NCBI RefSeq assembly: GCF_000150275.1 | Contig: NW_002060943.1 | Span: 3,554,008 to 3,618,007, forward strand | Source of the DNA: Trichoplax adhaerens | Lineage: Eukaryota > Placozoa > Uniplacotomia > Trichoplacea > Trichoplacidae | Length of the DNA stretch: 64,000 bases | Direction: 5' to 3' | In this document: piece by piece, positions 24,102-39,400 of the stretch | How the letters are laid out: each line of letters starts with the position of its first letter | Position numbering within the stretch: position 1 is the stretch's first letter | The notes under the pieces: model-generated | Seen by the model: the letters and a program-made list of their open reading frames with translations, nothing else | The model's database searches: none | Told to the model about the DNA's origin: nothing | Program-made: the position numbers and the translations under genes

Positions 24102-27100
24102 CTACTTCTTGGAACTGCTGCGAATAGACTGCCATTTGCTCACTAAGGAAGCCATATTTTTCTTTTTAAACGATATGGATGAACTAGTAAATTTTTTCTT
24201 CGCCTTTAACAAGGATAATAATTGATGCTATCAATTGATCGAATTAAAGATCAATAAAGCCAGTGAAGAACAGTAATAAGAAATGCACGTTACACGTACT
24301 TTTTTCTTCGGCGCTACCGGCGATTCAGTACGTTTCTGAAATTGAAAGTAACACTATTAATATGAGATAACAGTTACGATAAATAGCTGCTCCATTTATA
24401 AGTAAACTTAGTATGGTTTAATTTAAGGATCAAAAGCTTCAGCTTGGCCTGTTTAATGGAAAGATAGGATAAGCAAGTTGATTGATACTAACGCTTTCGT
24501 CGGTATTGACATTTGTAGTGTCTTCAGAATCGGGCGGAAGGCTGTCATGTACGCTATCTGACACATCCTTGGTACTATACAACAAAGTGAATACAAAATT
24601 AATCTCACGCTGTGACTAAAAATTTATCATCGAAATATGTGTTATCTTTTATTAGTACTTGTAAGTCTCTTCTGTTACGGTAGTCTCGCTTGACGGCGGG
24701 CTGTCGATAATTTCACCTTCTTCAACTGTAATTGCGTTGTACAGTATCAGTTATACAATCTGTTAAGTTGACAACATCGTTCACTTTGTTATTTTAACTA
24801 TAAATTTTCACTCATGCTATATACCACTCGAAATGTCAGGAGTGTGGGGGGTGCATTCTTGGCTATCGTCAGGATGCTGATCTGCAGCTTCTAAACCAGG
24901 TTCTTCCTCGACTATCTCTTGTCTACATTAGAATACCAGTGACTTCTTGTAAGCAATTGCATCGTTCAATATAGGGCTCATAATATTATATTAAATTGCT
25001 GTTGGATATATCCGTTATGTTAAACTATTCAAATAATAAACCGTAAAAGAGGTAATACGTAAAAAGTTTACTTTTCTAGATTTTCCGGACTTTCGATCGA
25101 ATCTTCTAAAGAATTTATGCTGTCTAAATCGTAAGGTTTATGGAAGGATTTTTCGGTTTCTAAAATTCTCTCCAGAAAATATTTACCATTTAATACACCC
25201 TTTTGCCAATCGTTGAAACGTATCTGCATAACACAATTATCAATGATTTTATATCAGTGCTTGCAGTCTGCCTTCGTCTATTACATTAACCAATAGAAAA
25301 TGTCGCAAAAAGCATTTTAATGCAGTTGAAAGGGCGTGTTAAATTTTCTTAAAGCTACAGCACCTCTAATTGAATTAGAGCTATTTGAGCATCAGATATG
25401 GATAGTTTTTGCACACCCATTACATCTAGCTTTTGTCGAAGTCGTAAGGATGCTTCTATTATGTCATCCTAGAGTACCATTAATCATTTAAATGTTATAA
25501 TTAATTCGCTATATTGTGCAATAATACTTTTGTAATCATGCGAGCAAAACATACGAAGAAGTTGTGGTGAAACTTACTGTTATTTTATCACTTGATAGAC
25601 CCTTGTCAGAATGAGATTCTTCGCACGCTTCTATATGTCGCTTTTTAGCATCATTTTCCAACGTTACCGTATTATTATCAGGAATTGGGCGCTTCTTTCT
25701 TGCTTGATCAATTTCACTTTCTTTGTTTACATTATTTTCTAAAATGTCAGTGAAAGACGGCGCAACTCATAATGGGTCATATTATGTACATACATTATTA
25801 ATTAAGTTATTTTTATATAGAATTCATGCGAAACGCATCCTAATCGATTAGCTACAGTTATTAAAGAGTTAGTTATTTTTAACTGTTAAAAACCTAGTAC
25901 AACTTATGTTATCAGTTGGTTCATTACGTGCGCATAATAAGGAATATTAATATATAGGTGTCATAAGAATTACCAGCCAACATGTACTTCCTAATTATTA
26001 AGTATTGATGTATTAGTTTAAATTACGGATAAATGATTAAATTCTTACCATTTGTTGTTTCTTCTATACCGGTAATTTCATCACTATCAGAAATAGTAGC
26101 TTTTATATCGTCAGCGTGATCTTGATAAAGCTGTGACAACGCGGATTGTACTTTGGCGTTTTCAGGTAGAACCCATGAAACTTTATTATTTTCAGTATTC
26201 CAGTAGTAGACACTATTGGAATTCTGATCGTAACATTCTAACCATATAGCTTTATCATCAGTCTTGTCAAGGCTTCGGAAAGATGTAGATATAATTTCAG
26301 TCGATTTAGGTGGCTGCGTGGCCCTGAGATTTTGATCATCACTGGTATCTTGCTCCATTGCATCTATTTCCTAAGAATATCAATAAGATATTATCATTAT
26401 ATTGCAGTCCTCATTTTTAATGAGCTAAATGATTTACAAATATACTTAGGGTAATTTTTGTGATCTTGATTAACAAACAATTCTAATAGTTCCTTACTTC
26501 AACAAAAACTTTATAGTCTTTCTATGACAACATCGATCAAATTGTATTGTTTTGTTCGTTCACGTATCACAAAAGATTATTCTATTGCTACTAGCGTGAA
26601 ATCTTGCGCTTAAGATGTTGCTTGTTCATGTTAAAGTTATATTGATTAACGTTCTAATGCTATTATTGGGTTAGTTTATTACAGCGAATGAGATACTCTT
26701 ATATTGATCAAGATCATTGGCGTACAAATATATTATATTATAGTACTTTGCTTTTACAGTTAGCAGAATAACATGACTGTTGGGTGAGATAACGTAATAA
26801 GTTTTCAGAATGAATATCAACATTAGCTAAGACTACTCTTCTAGTTAGGCAAAATGCATTACTATATTAGTTTATAAAATGCGCGACTTACAAGCATAAA
26901 GCTGGCAACTTCTTGTGCAATTTGATCTTTACGCTCCGGCTGCTTGATAAGGGGCTTCTTATTGCTTGATTTTACCTCTATGCATAAGATGCATAATAAA
27001 CGACGATGAGTGATGACGAAAGTGCATTTCAATTACTGATAAACTTGTCCAGTAATTTGATCGAAAACGCCTGTAGTCTTTGCTATAGACCAATATGCCC

Positions 27101-27837
27101 GTGTACTTACTAAAAAGTTATCATGTAATATAGGACTACAACTGTATATCATCATCATTCAGTTCATGTATTTAGTAGTGCAAAGTACAACGTTTAGTAT
27201 TTTAGTGCAGGCTGAACGTCATTACTCCAATTTATACCAAGCTCTCTCAATATGGTTGCAATTACCTTGATTACAATTTAGAAATAGTAGTGATATTATG
27301 CATAGTTACCTTCATCACTGTCTTCATAGCTAACAAGACCGGCAATATTGGTTTCTTCTATCTCTAAGGTTGCATCCATAGCAGATATTGATGAATTGGC
27401 TGTGTGATATATATGGTAGATATCAATTAGTGATTGATTTTATCCCACCTTAGGATGTATCTATCATCTCAAATCGAACTTGTTGACTTGTACAAGTACT
27501 TCATTTCTACGAATGTATTGATAGTAATGGTATTGCATATTTAATTGATCATGGATAGTGGAGTGCTATACTGTATCGTCAACAAAGAGAAATAGAGCTC
27601 GCCATTGATTACTACTGGTGAAGGTGTCACGATCACAATTCATTGTCATGCGAGAACATTAGTAGTAGGCTCCATTCATATGGTATTTATAATGACTGAA
27701 TAGTGACTATTGGTCGTATTATATGGGGCATCATTAAATTTCAATACTGACAACTACAACTAACCATCGATCTTGTCTGATCCGGGATCTAGCTGCAAAA
27801 TCTTTCTACGATTGCTTTTATATTGGCGTTTTTGCAT
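24102..27837 (-). CDS. FNBP4: FNBP4-like protein with one WW domain (12 exons, about 448 aa)
   Basis: Exons in transcript order: 27765-27837, 27310-27399, 26892-26977, 26049-26370, 25578-25738, 25364-25468, 25072-25223, 24825-24922, 24679-24725, 24493-24567, 24300-24335, 24102-24203. Phases agree throughout. Landmarks shared with vertebrate formin-binding protein 4 run in the same order: N-terminal RRKILQL (vertebrate RRPILQL); an acidic GLVSYEDSDE; a WW domain at about 126-152 with W126, the YYWNTE core and W149; a conserved core ending SISDAQIALIQLE then FNDWQKGVLNGKY; a proline/acidic segment DGEI-like (VEEGEIIDSPP); and a C-terminal MASLVSKWQSI box. The second WW domain and the long polyproline tracts of vertebrate FNBP4 are not visible, so the protein is less than half the vertebrate length. 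WW domains bind proline-rich ligands such as formin FH1 regions. Cellular role is inferred from the family only. The most weakly supported exon borders are 24825-24922 and 24679-24725. Confidence 0.88.
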
Positions 27838-28135
27838 CTTTATCCGCCTTAATCCGTCGTCTTGTAGGTAGAAATGATTCAATATTCTTGCATTCACTTG
27901 TTATTATTGTACCAAGTAATTTGTTCTGTACAATCTACAGTAATCAGTAGCCTATCCAGTATAACCATGCTTTGGATGAATTAACTACAAGCAGGAATGA
28001 AGTCCACTTTTTCTAGGTCGGATTGGAAATACAATGGAATAGCAGATATTGCATTGGATGTTGGTGAGTGATGACGATTCCAATTGGATAATTTGACCAC
28101 TTTGACCACCGGTAGTCGCTGGATGTTTCTCACAA
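27838..28135. promoter_or_regulatory. Presumed 5' flank of the FNBP4-like gene
   Basis: Sequence immediately upstream of the FNBP4-like start codon, leading into the TACTGTAC repeat block. No TATA box or other decisive element was recognised; the call rests on position only. Confidence 0.3.
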
Positions 28136-29424
28136 GTTGTACAGTGCAAGGACTGTACAGTGTACAGTCTTACGAGGACGATCAGTACTGTACACTGTAC
28201 ACTGTACCGTAGTGGCATGAGTTGAGTCGGGGCCTCGTCCGTCTGTGATGCCATCACTACATCACTACACGATATTCTCTCGTCAGTAGTCCCTTATTCA
28301 TTCACATTTAGTACAGTACTGTACTGGTACAGCACTCGTTTTTGGACAGTACTGCACAGTACTGTCCTTTGTTCTGTGCTATGAGTTCATTCTGTACTGT
28401 ACTATACAGTGTACAGTACGTACAATATAAACGATACTGTACGATACTGTACTGTACTGTACAGTGTATTCAGTATTTGAGGCACGTGATCATCGCGATC
28501 CACATTATGAGTGACCCTTAAATGCACATGTGAAAACGAAGAAAAAATTTTTTTTCTTTACATTGTACTGTACAGTACATTGTACAGTACTGTACAGTAC
28601 TGTACACTACAGGACGTCCTTTATTATGTACCGTACAGTACTGTACTGTACTGTACAGTACAGTACAACATTGCATCTGTGCTGTACAGTACACTGTACT
28701 GTGCACTCAGTATTTGAGACACGTGATCATAGCGATCCACATTATGAGTGACCCTTATTGCACATGTGCAAACGAAGAAAAAGTTTTTCTGTACAGTACA
28801 CATTAGTGTACAGTACATTAGAGACCCTAGTACTGTACAGTACTGTACCCTTGCAGTGAGTACTGTACTGTACTGTACAGTACAGTACAGTACAGTAAGT
28901 AATTACAGACCACTGTACCCAGTACTGTACAGTACTGTATTATAAAGTGTACAGTACTGTACTTTAAAACTACGTACAGTACTGTACAGTACAGTACTGA
29001 ACAGTGTACAGTACAGTACAGTACAGTACAGTACAGTACTGTACAATAGAACTTCATACTGTACAAATGTACAGTACATACTGTACACTACTGTACACTG
29101 TACAGTACTGTATCATGACACAGCATTACTGTACAGTACTGTACTGTACTACTGTATACAGTACATTTCAAGCTGCTACACAAACCACGACCTTAAAATT
29201 ATGCTAGACTACAATACACTAGAACTAGAACTGATGCCAGCGCATCTCCTGTCAACCTGATACCGATGGACTGTAGGGTCTTGGTACTGTACATGGCTGG
29301 AGTACAGTGTACTGTACTGTATTGTAGAGTAGTGTCTGTACTCGACTGAGTGTGCAGTACAGTACAGTACTGTAGCAGTCTATCGTGACACAGCATTTAG
29401 CCTACAGTCAGAATACAGTACAGT
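28136..29424. repeat. Dense block of self-complementary TACTGTACAGTA words
   Basis: Most of this 1.3 kb consists of permutations of tactgtac, gtacagta and agtgtaca, which are all palindromic or near-palindromic, so both strands read almost alike and extensive hairpins are possible. The block includes duplicated unique segments: one at about 28470-28560 and 28710-28800, and another at about 29108-29185 and 29382-29452. Apparent open frames on both strands are by-products of the repeat and are not genes. The block lies between the divergently transcribed FNBP4-like and ZNF143-like genes. Confidence 0.92.
28465..28800. repeat. Two copies of a 90-bp non-palindromic module, 240 bp apart
   Basis: The module contains cagtatttgag, a cacgtgatcat segment (CACGTG E-box), gcgatccacattatgagtga, then gcacatgtg and aacgaagaaaaa followed by a T-run. 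It occurs at about 28468-28560 and again at about 28708-28797. Only a few differences separate the copies, while the palindromic repeat between and around them varies. The shared E-box and CACATGTG palindrome make it a candidate regulatory or mobile module. Confidence 0.8.
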
Positions 29425-29455
29425 ACATTTCAAGCAGTTAGCTCAACCGCGCTAC
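29108..29455. repeat. Duplicated module with acatttcaagc, about 270 bp apart
   Basis: Copy 1 (about 29108-29190) and copy 2 (about 29380-29455) share atc.tgacacagcatt, a variable palindromic stretch, then cagtacatttcaagc and a divergent end. Both lie in or at the edge of the TACTGTAC block. Confidence 0.7.
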
Positions 29456-29456
29456 C

Positions 29457-29529
29457 TTCCCGTGGTTCTTCTCTTTTTCCTTCCCGTGGTTCTTCTCTTC
29501 ACGTTCCCGTGGTTCTGCTCTTTTTTCCC
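29457..29529. repeat. Three tandem units of a 23-24-bp pyrimidine-rich repeat
   Basis: The word ttcccgtggttcttctctt occurs three times in a row with small changes, one unit having ttctgctctt. It lies directly beside the end of the TACTGTAC block. Confidence 0.9.
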
Positions 29530-31740
29530 ATCATTCCCTTCTGTTGGTTATTATTTACCGATCCTACTGCTTTGAATGGCCAGATCACTTTGAGGTACTT
29601 TAGCGGATTCATGACATTCGTATTTAATTCGAGTACCTGAGATTACTCAAATCGCTATCACTTCACTTTTATCTGTCTTTTATTGAATCCAATATGACTG
29701 TCGTGTTACTCTCTTGTTAGTTACTAAATTACTGCATGGTGATTGATTCATTCTCGCTTTTACACATGTAGTCCTTGGAATTAATTAATATTGATTTGAT
29801 TTCGACTGATACAAGCGTCAATTTGGTGGCGACTTAGTTTTAGTCGTTAAGCTTGTTTAAAGCAGATTGTATCGTAATGGATTGTTCATTATGGAGGTTG
29901 ATAACGCATAGACACTTAGACAGTCAATATGATACACTGCCTGGTTATAAATTCATCCATCATTCATGGATTACTGTACGATCTGTGTACAGTACATTGA
30001 CGATTTTAGATATCAATAATAATAATAAAAGTGGCTAGATAGCTAGACTAGATGTAAACTCTGCTAAAAAAACAACGTCATACAGTACTGATTACCGTAT
30101 TTCTAGTCATTACAAAATTAACTTTGCACAGAATATTTTCTAGTACGTCTAGTCATCCAAATTCGTAGAACTTGAAATACATTTGAACGAAAAAAAAGTG
30201 TGGAAAACGCAGCAGCGGATGAACTGTCGAGCTCCATTTATCGTAGTGTTACGTGTTCTTGCTGGAACGGACGAGACTGCGCATGCACATTGCAGTACAG
30301 TATACAATACAGCAGTGTTGTACAATGTACAGCGGGAGTGAAAAGGCAACCCGAACACGATAAAACCTGATCCAGTGGTTGATTTTCTAACCCGAAATGA
30401 GTGCTATCACTATCATGTACAAGCACTGTATCACCACGGAAATTCTTAACCCGAATCCCGCCCTCGAGTCAGATTGAAATCGGACTTCGGGTTGACTTCG
30501 CATATCCCTGCTGTACACTATACAGTACAGTACAGTAATATCAGAGTTCATCATCGAAAACGAACTTGCAGCGAATATTAGTAGTGTATTTTCTACCAGT
30601 AACTACACACTCTCTATCCGTTCCGTTCAGCGATAGACGGTACTGTACTGTACTTGGTGGCTTTTCCAGCGTACAGTACAGAACTGTGTGTTAATCATCA
30701 ATAAAAATGGAAAAATTGTGACTTCAACTGATGTACAAATACTTTATACCAGCATGTGCAGTACCGTAGATGCTGTCTATTTTTCAGCCAATTTTTTGGA
30801 GACTTGCCAACACGCTGTACTATTCTGTAGTGACTAGACTCTTAGAAGGATAATATGTCATCGTTTAAGCTGTTTACGCTGAGTGAGAATATGAGTAATC
30901 GTCAACACTTGTCCGTTCGAGTTCTAGATTGAGTGCTGCACAGTGTACAGTACTGTAAAAACACGGTGAAAAGTATCGTGGCTACACTACACTGTACTGT
31001 AAAAGAGGCCCGCAACATTTTTCTGCATACTGTACTTTACTATCAATATAGACCGCATAGAATTACTTGGCGGTAAGGCGCTGCCTGTGTCATTGAATGA
31101 TGCACCCTACTGTTTCTCTTTTCAAATATGAGTCGACGATCGAATCTGCTACCTGGTTGAGCAGATTTCTACACAGCAATGTCTGTCTTTTTGTAAACTC
31201 TTTCAGCTTTAGTGTACAGTCGCTACCTAAAGTTGAAATAATAACAGCACAGGATTCCAGAGTACGCTTTTGCAGTGGAATTAAAGAAGTGGAAAGTCCG
31301 AAAAATCGACTTGAGTAAATCAACTAATTCAGTAGCAGTGTGAATTTATGTGTAACTAGGATAACTTGTTGAACCTCTTGCTCTTGATATCGAGCTTACG
31401 TTCTTAGTTTACTGAGTAGAATATTGTAGTTACTGCACAGTACTGCTTACAATGAACGTCCATTTTGTTATCCAAGTGAATTGAAAATAGTGTTGCGACT
31501 ATTGATATCGTGATATGTTAACATCGACAGTCGTTGCAAATGATGCCTTGTATGTTGAAACCATGACATTACTATGAATAACTTATTACCAAAACCAGTT
31601 ATCATCGAGAAATTTCTGGCACTATATTAACTCAAACAATATCATCACTGTCGTTGCGTATTAGTCTTCTATTTAGTAGAATTTTGTCGTTTGTGATATT
31701 TTATAAAAAAGAATAAACTCTGAACTTATAATCTAGAACC
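29530..31740. other. Intergenic region with scattered TACTGTAC words
   Basis: No gene is supported. Isolated copies of tacagtactgta-like words occur near 29970, 30290, 30520, 30640, 30940 and 31435. Three cccgaa words (30349, 30393, 30451) and one inverted ttcggg (30486) lie within 150 bp. A local GC-richer patch around 30220-30300 contains tgcgcatgca, which resembles an NRF-1-type site. Opposing short open frames at 31090-31323 carry no recognisable domain. Confidence 0.5.
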
Positions 31741-31751
31741 ACTTGCAATAA

Positions 31752-31759
31752 ATGGCGGC
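31752..31759 (+). promoter_or_regulatory. YY1-type ATGGCGGC site upstream of the ZNF143-like gene
   Basis: The octamer atggcggc, preceded by aa, matches the YY1 core seen at many animal housekeeping promoters. It lies 230 bp upstream of the ZNF143-like start codon in otherwise AT-rich DNA where such GC-rich words are rare. Function is inferred from position and motif only. Confidence 0.4.
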
Positions 31760-31988
31760 GTACATTGCTTATGCATTCCGTAATATATGCGGATCGCTGT
31801 CTCTTACGTATAGTTTAGACTGGACTAGATCAATGTTGTGAATTATAATACAATCTGTGTGAACTTGTGCATAGTTATTTGGCTACTCTTGATATGTAAC
31901 CTAACTAAAAATGATAAAAATAATGGTGATTGCTTGAACTTATGTACATACCGCATTACTATCCCATAGCCAGTAGAGAAATTAAATC

Positions 31989-35184
<3,196 letters not shown>

Positions 35185-36432
35185 GGCATTACATTTTTAC
35201 ACTTATTGACTGTATAATTTGCAAAAATCTTTTTTGGCTTAGAGTCTTCTATACATTTGTTACACTGATGTTATGTTAGCACGGGAGCTAGCATCAAAAT
35301 TTTGTTTTATCAAGGTGATATTATTGTAGACTTTAGTGGTTAATTATCATAAAGTCAACAATAGTTATTCACAATTAAAATTCGCATCTGTATATAGTGC
35401 GTATATTATGTCCATAAAGTAAGGTAACTAGCAGCTTCTATGCCCAATAGTTGATTAGTACTGTATTAAAATGTCTCATCGGGGTATAAAGTAGTTGTGA
35501 ATATGTCCGAACATTTCAAGAGCTAAATAATTGCGATATGAATTAAGTATTACCTCGCTTAATATAGCACGTTCTTTGATAACTAAAAACAACTTGGAGT
35601 TTGTAGTTATCTTTGATAGAATTACGTAGCTTAGTAACGTAATCTTGAAGAAGTCTTAAAGATTTCAGTAAGAAATGTCCTATTTTATTAAATCAGCTGA
35701 CATTATGATCTTTGCTTACGGCTGATCTATCTGTTACATACGGCTGTATTGTTTATTTTTTAAGAATGTTAATAATGGAAGTTGTAGATAATTCATATTC
35801 AGAGTTAGAGAGGCTTTATAGATGGTAGGCCAACATTTTTGGACAGTAATTCCCCTATCTATTGGAACATATGATCGAATTTTAAATCAGACTGTAAACC
35901 CTCAAAAGATCACTTACATGAATTTGTATATACAGTTCTTGTATATATTTAAAGATTTATCTCTATAGTAGTGATTGATTTTCGTCTTTGACAGTGATTA
36001 GACTACCGTCATGGAAAGTATATGCATAAGAGAAAGAACTTTATTGATATACGTTTGTAATTTTAGTAATAAAATCGACAGATGTGCAGGCATCGCAATT
36101 CTTTGATAGGATCAATAATTTTAAAATATTAAATACACGGTATATCATGCTTGTAAAATATACACATAACCAAGTTTTAAATTACTATAGAAATAAAGGT
36201 TTAAGAGTCCATTAGTTGAATTGTAGTCCAACTAATTTAAAATTTTAGAGGCTGATATCGAAGGTAACAAACAATTATACCCAACAATTTAATTATAATC
36301 ATAGGAGCATGAAATCAATTATTGATAACTTACGTTAATGAAATGGACTGCAGTGTTTACGTAGTTAATTATATTTAAAGTCAAAGTACATAAAGTGAAA
36401 TAAATTGCAATACGTGGAATAATGATAAGTAT
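35185..36432. other. Convergent intergenic region, ZNF143-like 3' to CAP gene 3'
   Basis: About 1.25 kb of AT-rich DNA with no exon seen. It must hold the 3' ends of two convergent genes. A minus-strand AATAAA (plus-strand tttatt) at 36040-36045 is about 390 bp beyond the CAP stop and is a weak candidate poly(A) signal. Confidence 0.45.
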
Positions 36433-39400
36433 TTAGTTAGGAGGTAAAACATTTTCTTTAAATTTACCCATCATATTGCCTGCAGGTTTATAGTTTGCCA
36501 CCACTACGGTATAATTATTTTTACCTTTGGCCATTGCAACACCAACTTCGGTAGTTTCACGCCAAACCACTTGTGTAAAATGGCCAGTACCCGGGGTAAA
36601 GGTTGCGCGGCGGAAATTGTAATCTTTAATTTCATCATACCACATATCGACCGCTTCATGTCCGGTAATTTCTTTTTGAGCGGAACCCATAAAACATGCT
36701 AAATTTTCCCCGAAGCCTTTTTGGTGGCTGTGTTCAAATTTCTTATTTTTGGCTAGATAATCTGCCCATTTTTTAGCATGTGTAGTGCATTCCTTTGACC
36801 ATTTTAATGGTGGAGCTCCATGCTTAGCTCTGTAGTTATTATGTGCATCAAGACTGACATCTTTGAAACTGCCAAGTTTCTTCTCATTAATTGCACCTAT
36901 TAGAAATTGATTATGAAGTCTAGGTGAAATCACACGGTAGGCGACCTCTATGCATAATAATTGAACGCTGCGAGATGTAGATTAAATAGATGAAATATCG
37001 CAAGTATTCTTAGGTATAAGTTCTTCAAAACTACAACTACGGTAACATTTTAGCATAAATTCCGATTCTAACGCTTTCTGCATGATCTATTTTAGATCAG
37101 AAAAGGTAAAAAATCGATACGTACCGATAGTGGATGTGATCAAATTGCAAACTATCAAAGGAATGGAAGGAGCTATAAATCGAATAAAAAACGATTATTA
37201 CTTTACTAACCTGGTTTTCTTCTTGCTTTATCTCGAACAGAATTAGCAGCCTTTTTTGCAAGGGATTTCTTAAACTTCTTAGGATTTTTAGTCCCTACTG
37301 GGTAAACGTTTTCTTTAAATTTCCCCATTACATTGCCAGGTGGCGAATAATTAGCAACAAGGTAAATCTGGCCATCTGCTGACTGTGCCACACCAGCTCC
37401 CATTTCGACCGTATCTGCCCAAACCAATTGCGTAAAATGGCCAGTATTCATACCAAATTTTGCGGCTTTAAAGTTATAGTTTTTAATTTCATCATACCAC
37501 ATCTGAACCATTTCTTGGCCCGTAACTGAATCAGGGTTAGAGGTAAATTTATAAGCTAAATTTTGCCCCATGTTATCTTCCTTCTTATGCTGCAATCTAC
37601 CCATTTTTACCAACTGATCTGCCCAAGCTTGGGCTGTGTCTGCACAACGCGATGACCATCCTAGAGGCTGAGCTCCATGTTTACTACGGAAGTCATTATG
37701 AGCCATCAAGACATCGGATAGGAATGGCGATAAATTTTCGTTAGCTGCGGTAAAGCAATATATCATGACATTAATTATTTATTTCAAAATTGCAAGCAGC
37801 TTCTTAATATTGCAATGAACGTAAACGAAAACTGAATTAGTGTCTAGTTTTACCTATGCCTCTTGAAGTTGCCTTGGCTTTACGGCCTATACGAGTACAG
37901 AAGTCCAACAATGCAAAATAAGTTGAAAAGAATTTGGTATTTGACTTGTCTAATCATTGAAGACTACCGAAAAGCTTAATATGCTAGAATTTGAGATCAT
38001 TTACTACGTCAAATATTATGTCAAAAATATCAATGTTAAACTAATATGTAGCTAGCATTACTCGCTACCTTTTCGTTTCGATTTTGCTGAAGCGCCATCA
38101 TTTTGTGAGGTAATACCTAAATCAAAAGAAATACTCATTAAAATAGCTCACCATATAGTTAATCTTCATTTCATAGGTACGGCTAGAAATAGATCAAATT
38201 AATTGTAAACTTTTCTTCATTTTTATTTCTTATCATTTGTTGCAATGATCATCTTTAAAAATCAATATAGTTAACAATACCTAAAAATTAGATTTTGATT
38301 ATTCACGCTAACATAGTAATTTCTAAGAATTAATTCTCAATTTTTGTGTAATTTTAATTCCTATCATTTACCGTTATAGATCATATTTAAAGGATAACTA
38401 CTAGTTAAAATTGCTTAAAATGAGATACTTATTTCTCAGGCAAGGATAAACGTTGATAAAAATTAATTCTAATTCGTTCTATAGTTTTACTTCTCTGTCA
38501 TTTATTATACTGTATCTTAATTTTTATTCAACTAAAGCTCATTTACGACTGTAAAAGGATATTACCTGTAACATTAGTTCCTTTATTTTTTCTTGCAAAC
38601 AGCTTTTTGAATTTCGATTTACCACGCGGTTTTTTCACATTAATGCCATATTTACCTTGTACATTGCCAGCTGGAGAATAATTAGCCACAATAAATACTC
38701 TACCGTCAGCAGTAGAAGCTATGCCTACACCAACAAATTCCGTCTCTGCCCAGACTAGTTGAGTAAAATGGCCAGTTGAAGGTTGAAATTCTGCCTTTTT
38801 ATAATTATAGTCTTTCACTTCGTTGTACCACATGTTGGCAATCTCTTCTGCTTTGATATCTCCTTGATTTCCCAACGATGTTTTCATATAGGCTAAATTC
38901 TGACCCATATCGCCTTCGGTTTTATGTTGTAGTTTACCCATTCTTGCTAATTGATCAGCCCATTCTTGAGCACTTGTAGCACAAGAATCAGACCATTTTA
39001 GCGCCGATGAGCGATGTCTTTCTCGCATTTCATTGTGGACAATCAACATTTCTGACTGAAATTCAGTCAAATTGGCGTTAGCTAAATAATGCAAAATAGC
39101 AACGATTAGGATAAGATTTGGAAGATTTAAAAGATTAAGATTGGTTATATTAAGCGTAACATATAAATACTGCCTATGTTTTTAATTCCATAACGATCTC
39201 GATTAGGATAGCCTGAACTATCAATATAGCTAAATTTTGAAAGGAAAACAGGTAAGGCAACTGATGGATTTCATGTTAGATACAAGTTGTTTTTCTCGCC
39301 TACTTTCAGAAGTACAAGTAGAAATATAGTTGCTATCGACATCCACGACTGGATTTAACTGCTTAAAGAATATTTTTATTTTACTCCATATCATAAGTGA

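Noticed and set aside
28511-29396. Several overlapping open frames on both strands rich in Tyr-Cys-Thr-Val-Leu
   Set aside because: They are translations of the TACTGTAC palindromic repeat, equally open on both strands, with no domain or splice context.
29425-29455. tRNA-like string on the minus strand (ggtagcgcggttgagctaac)
   Set aside because: It resembles an A box loosely, but no B box, acceptor stem or anticodon arm could be fitted; it is part of a duplicated module.
31090-31323. Opposing 73- and 77-codon open frames
   Set aside because: Both strands are open over the same bases, neither shows a recognisable domain, and neither connects to the ZNF143-like exons in frame.
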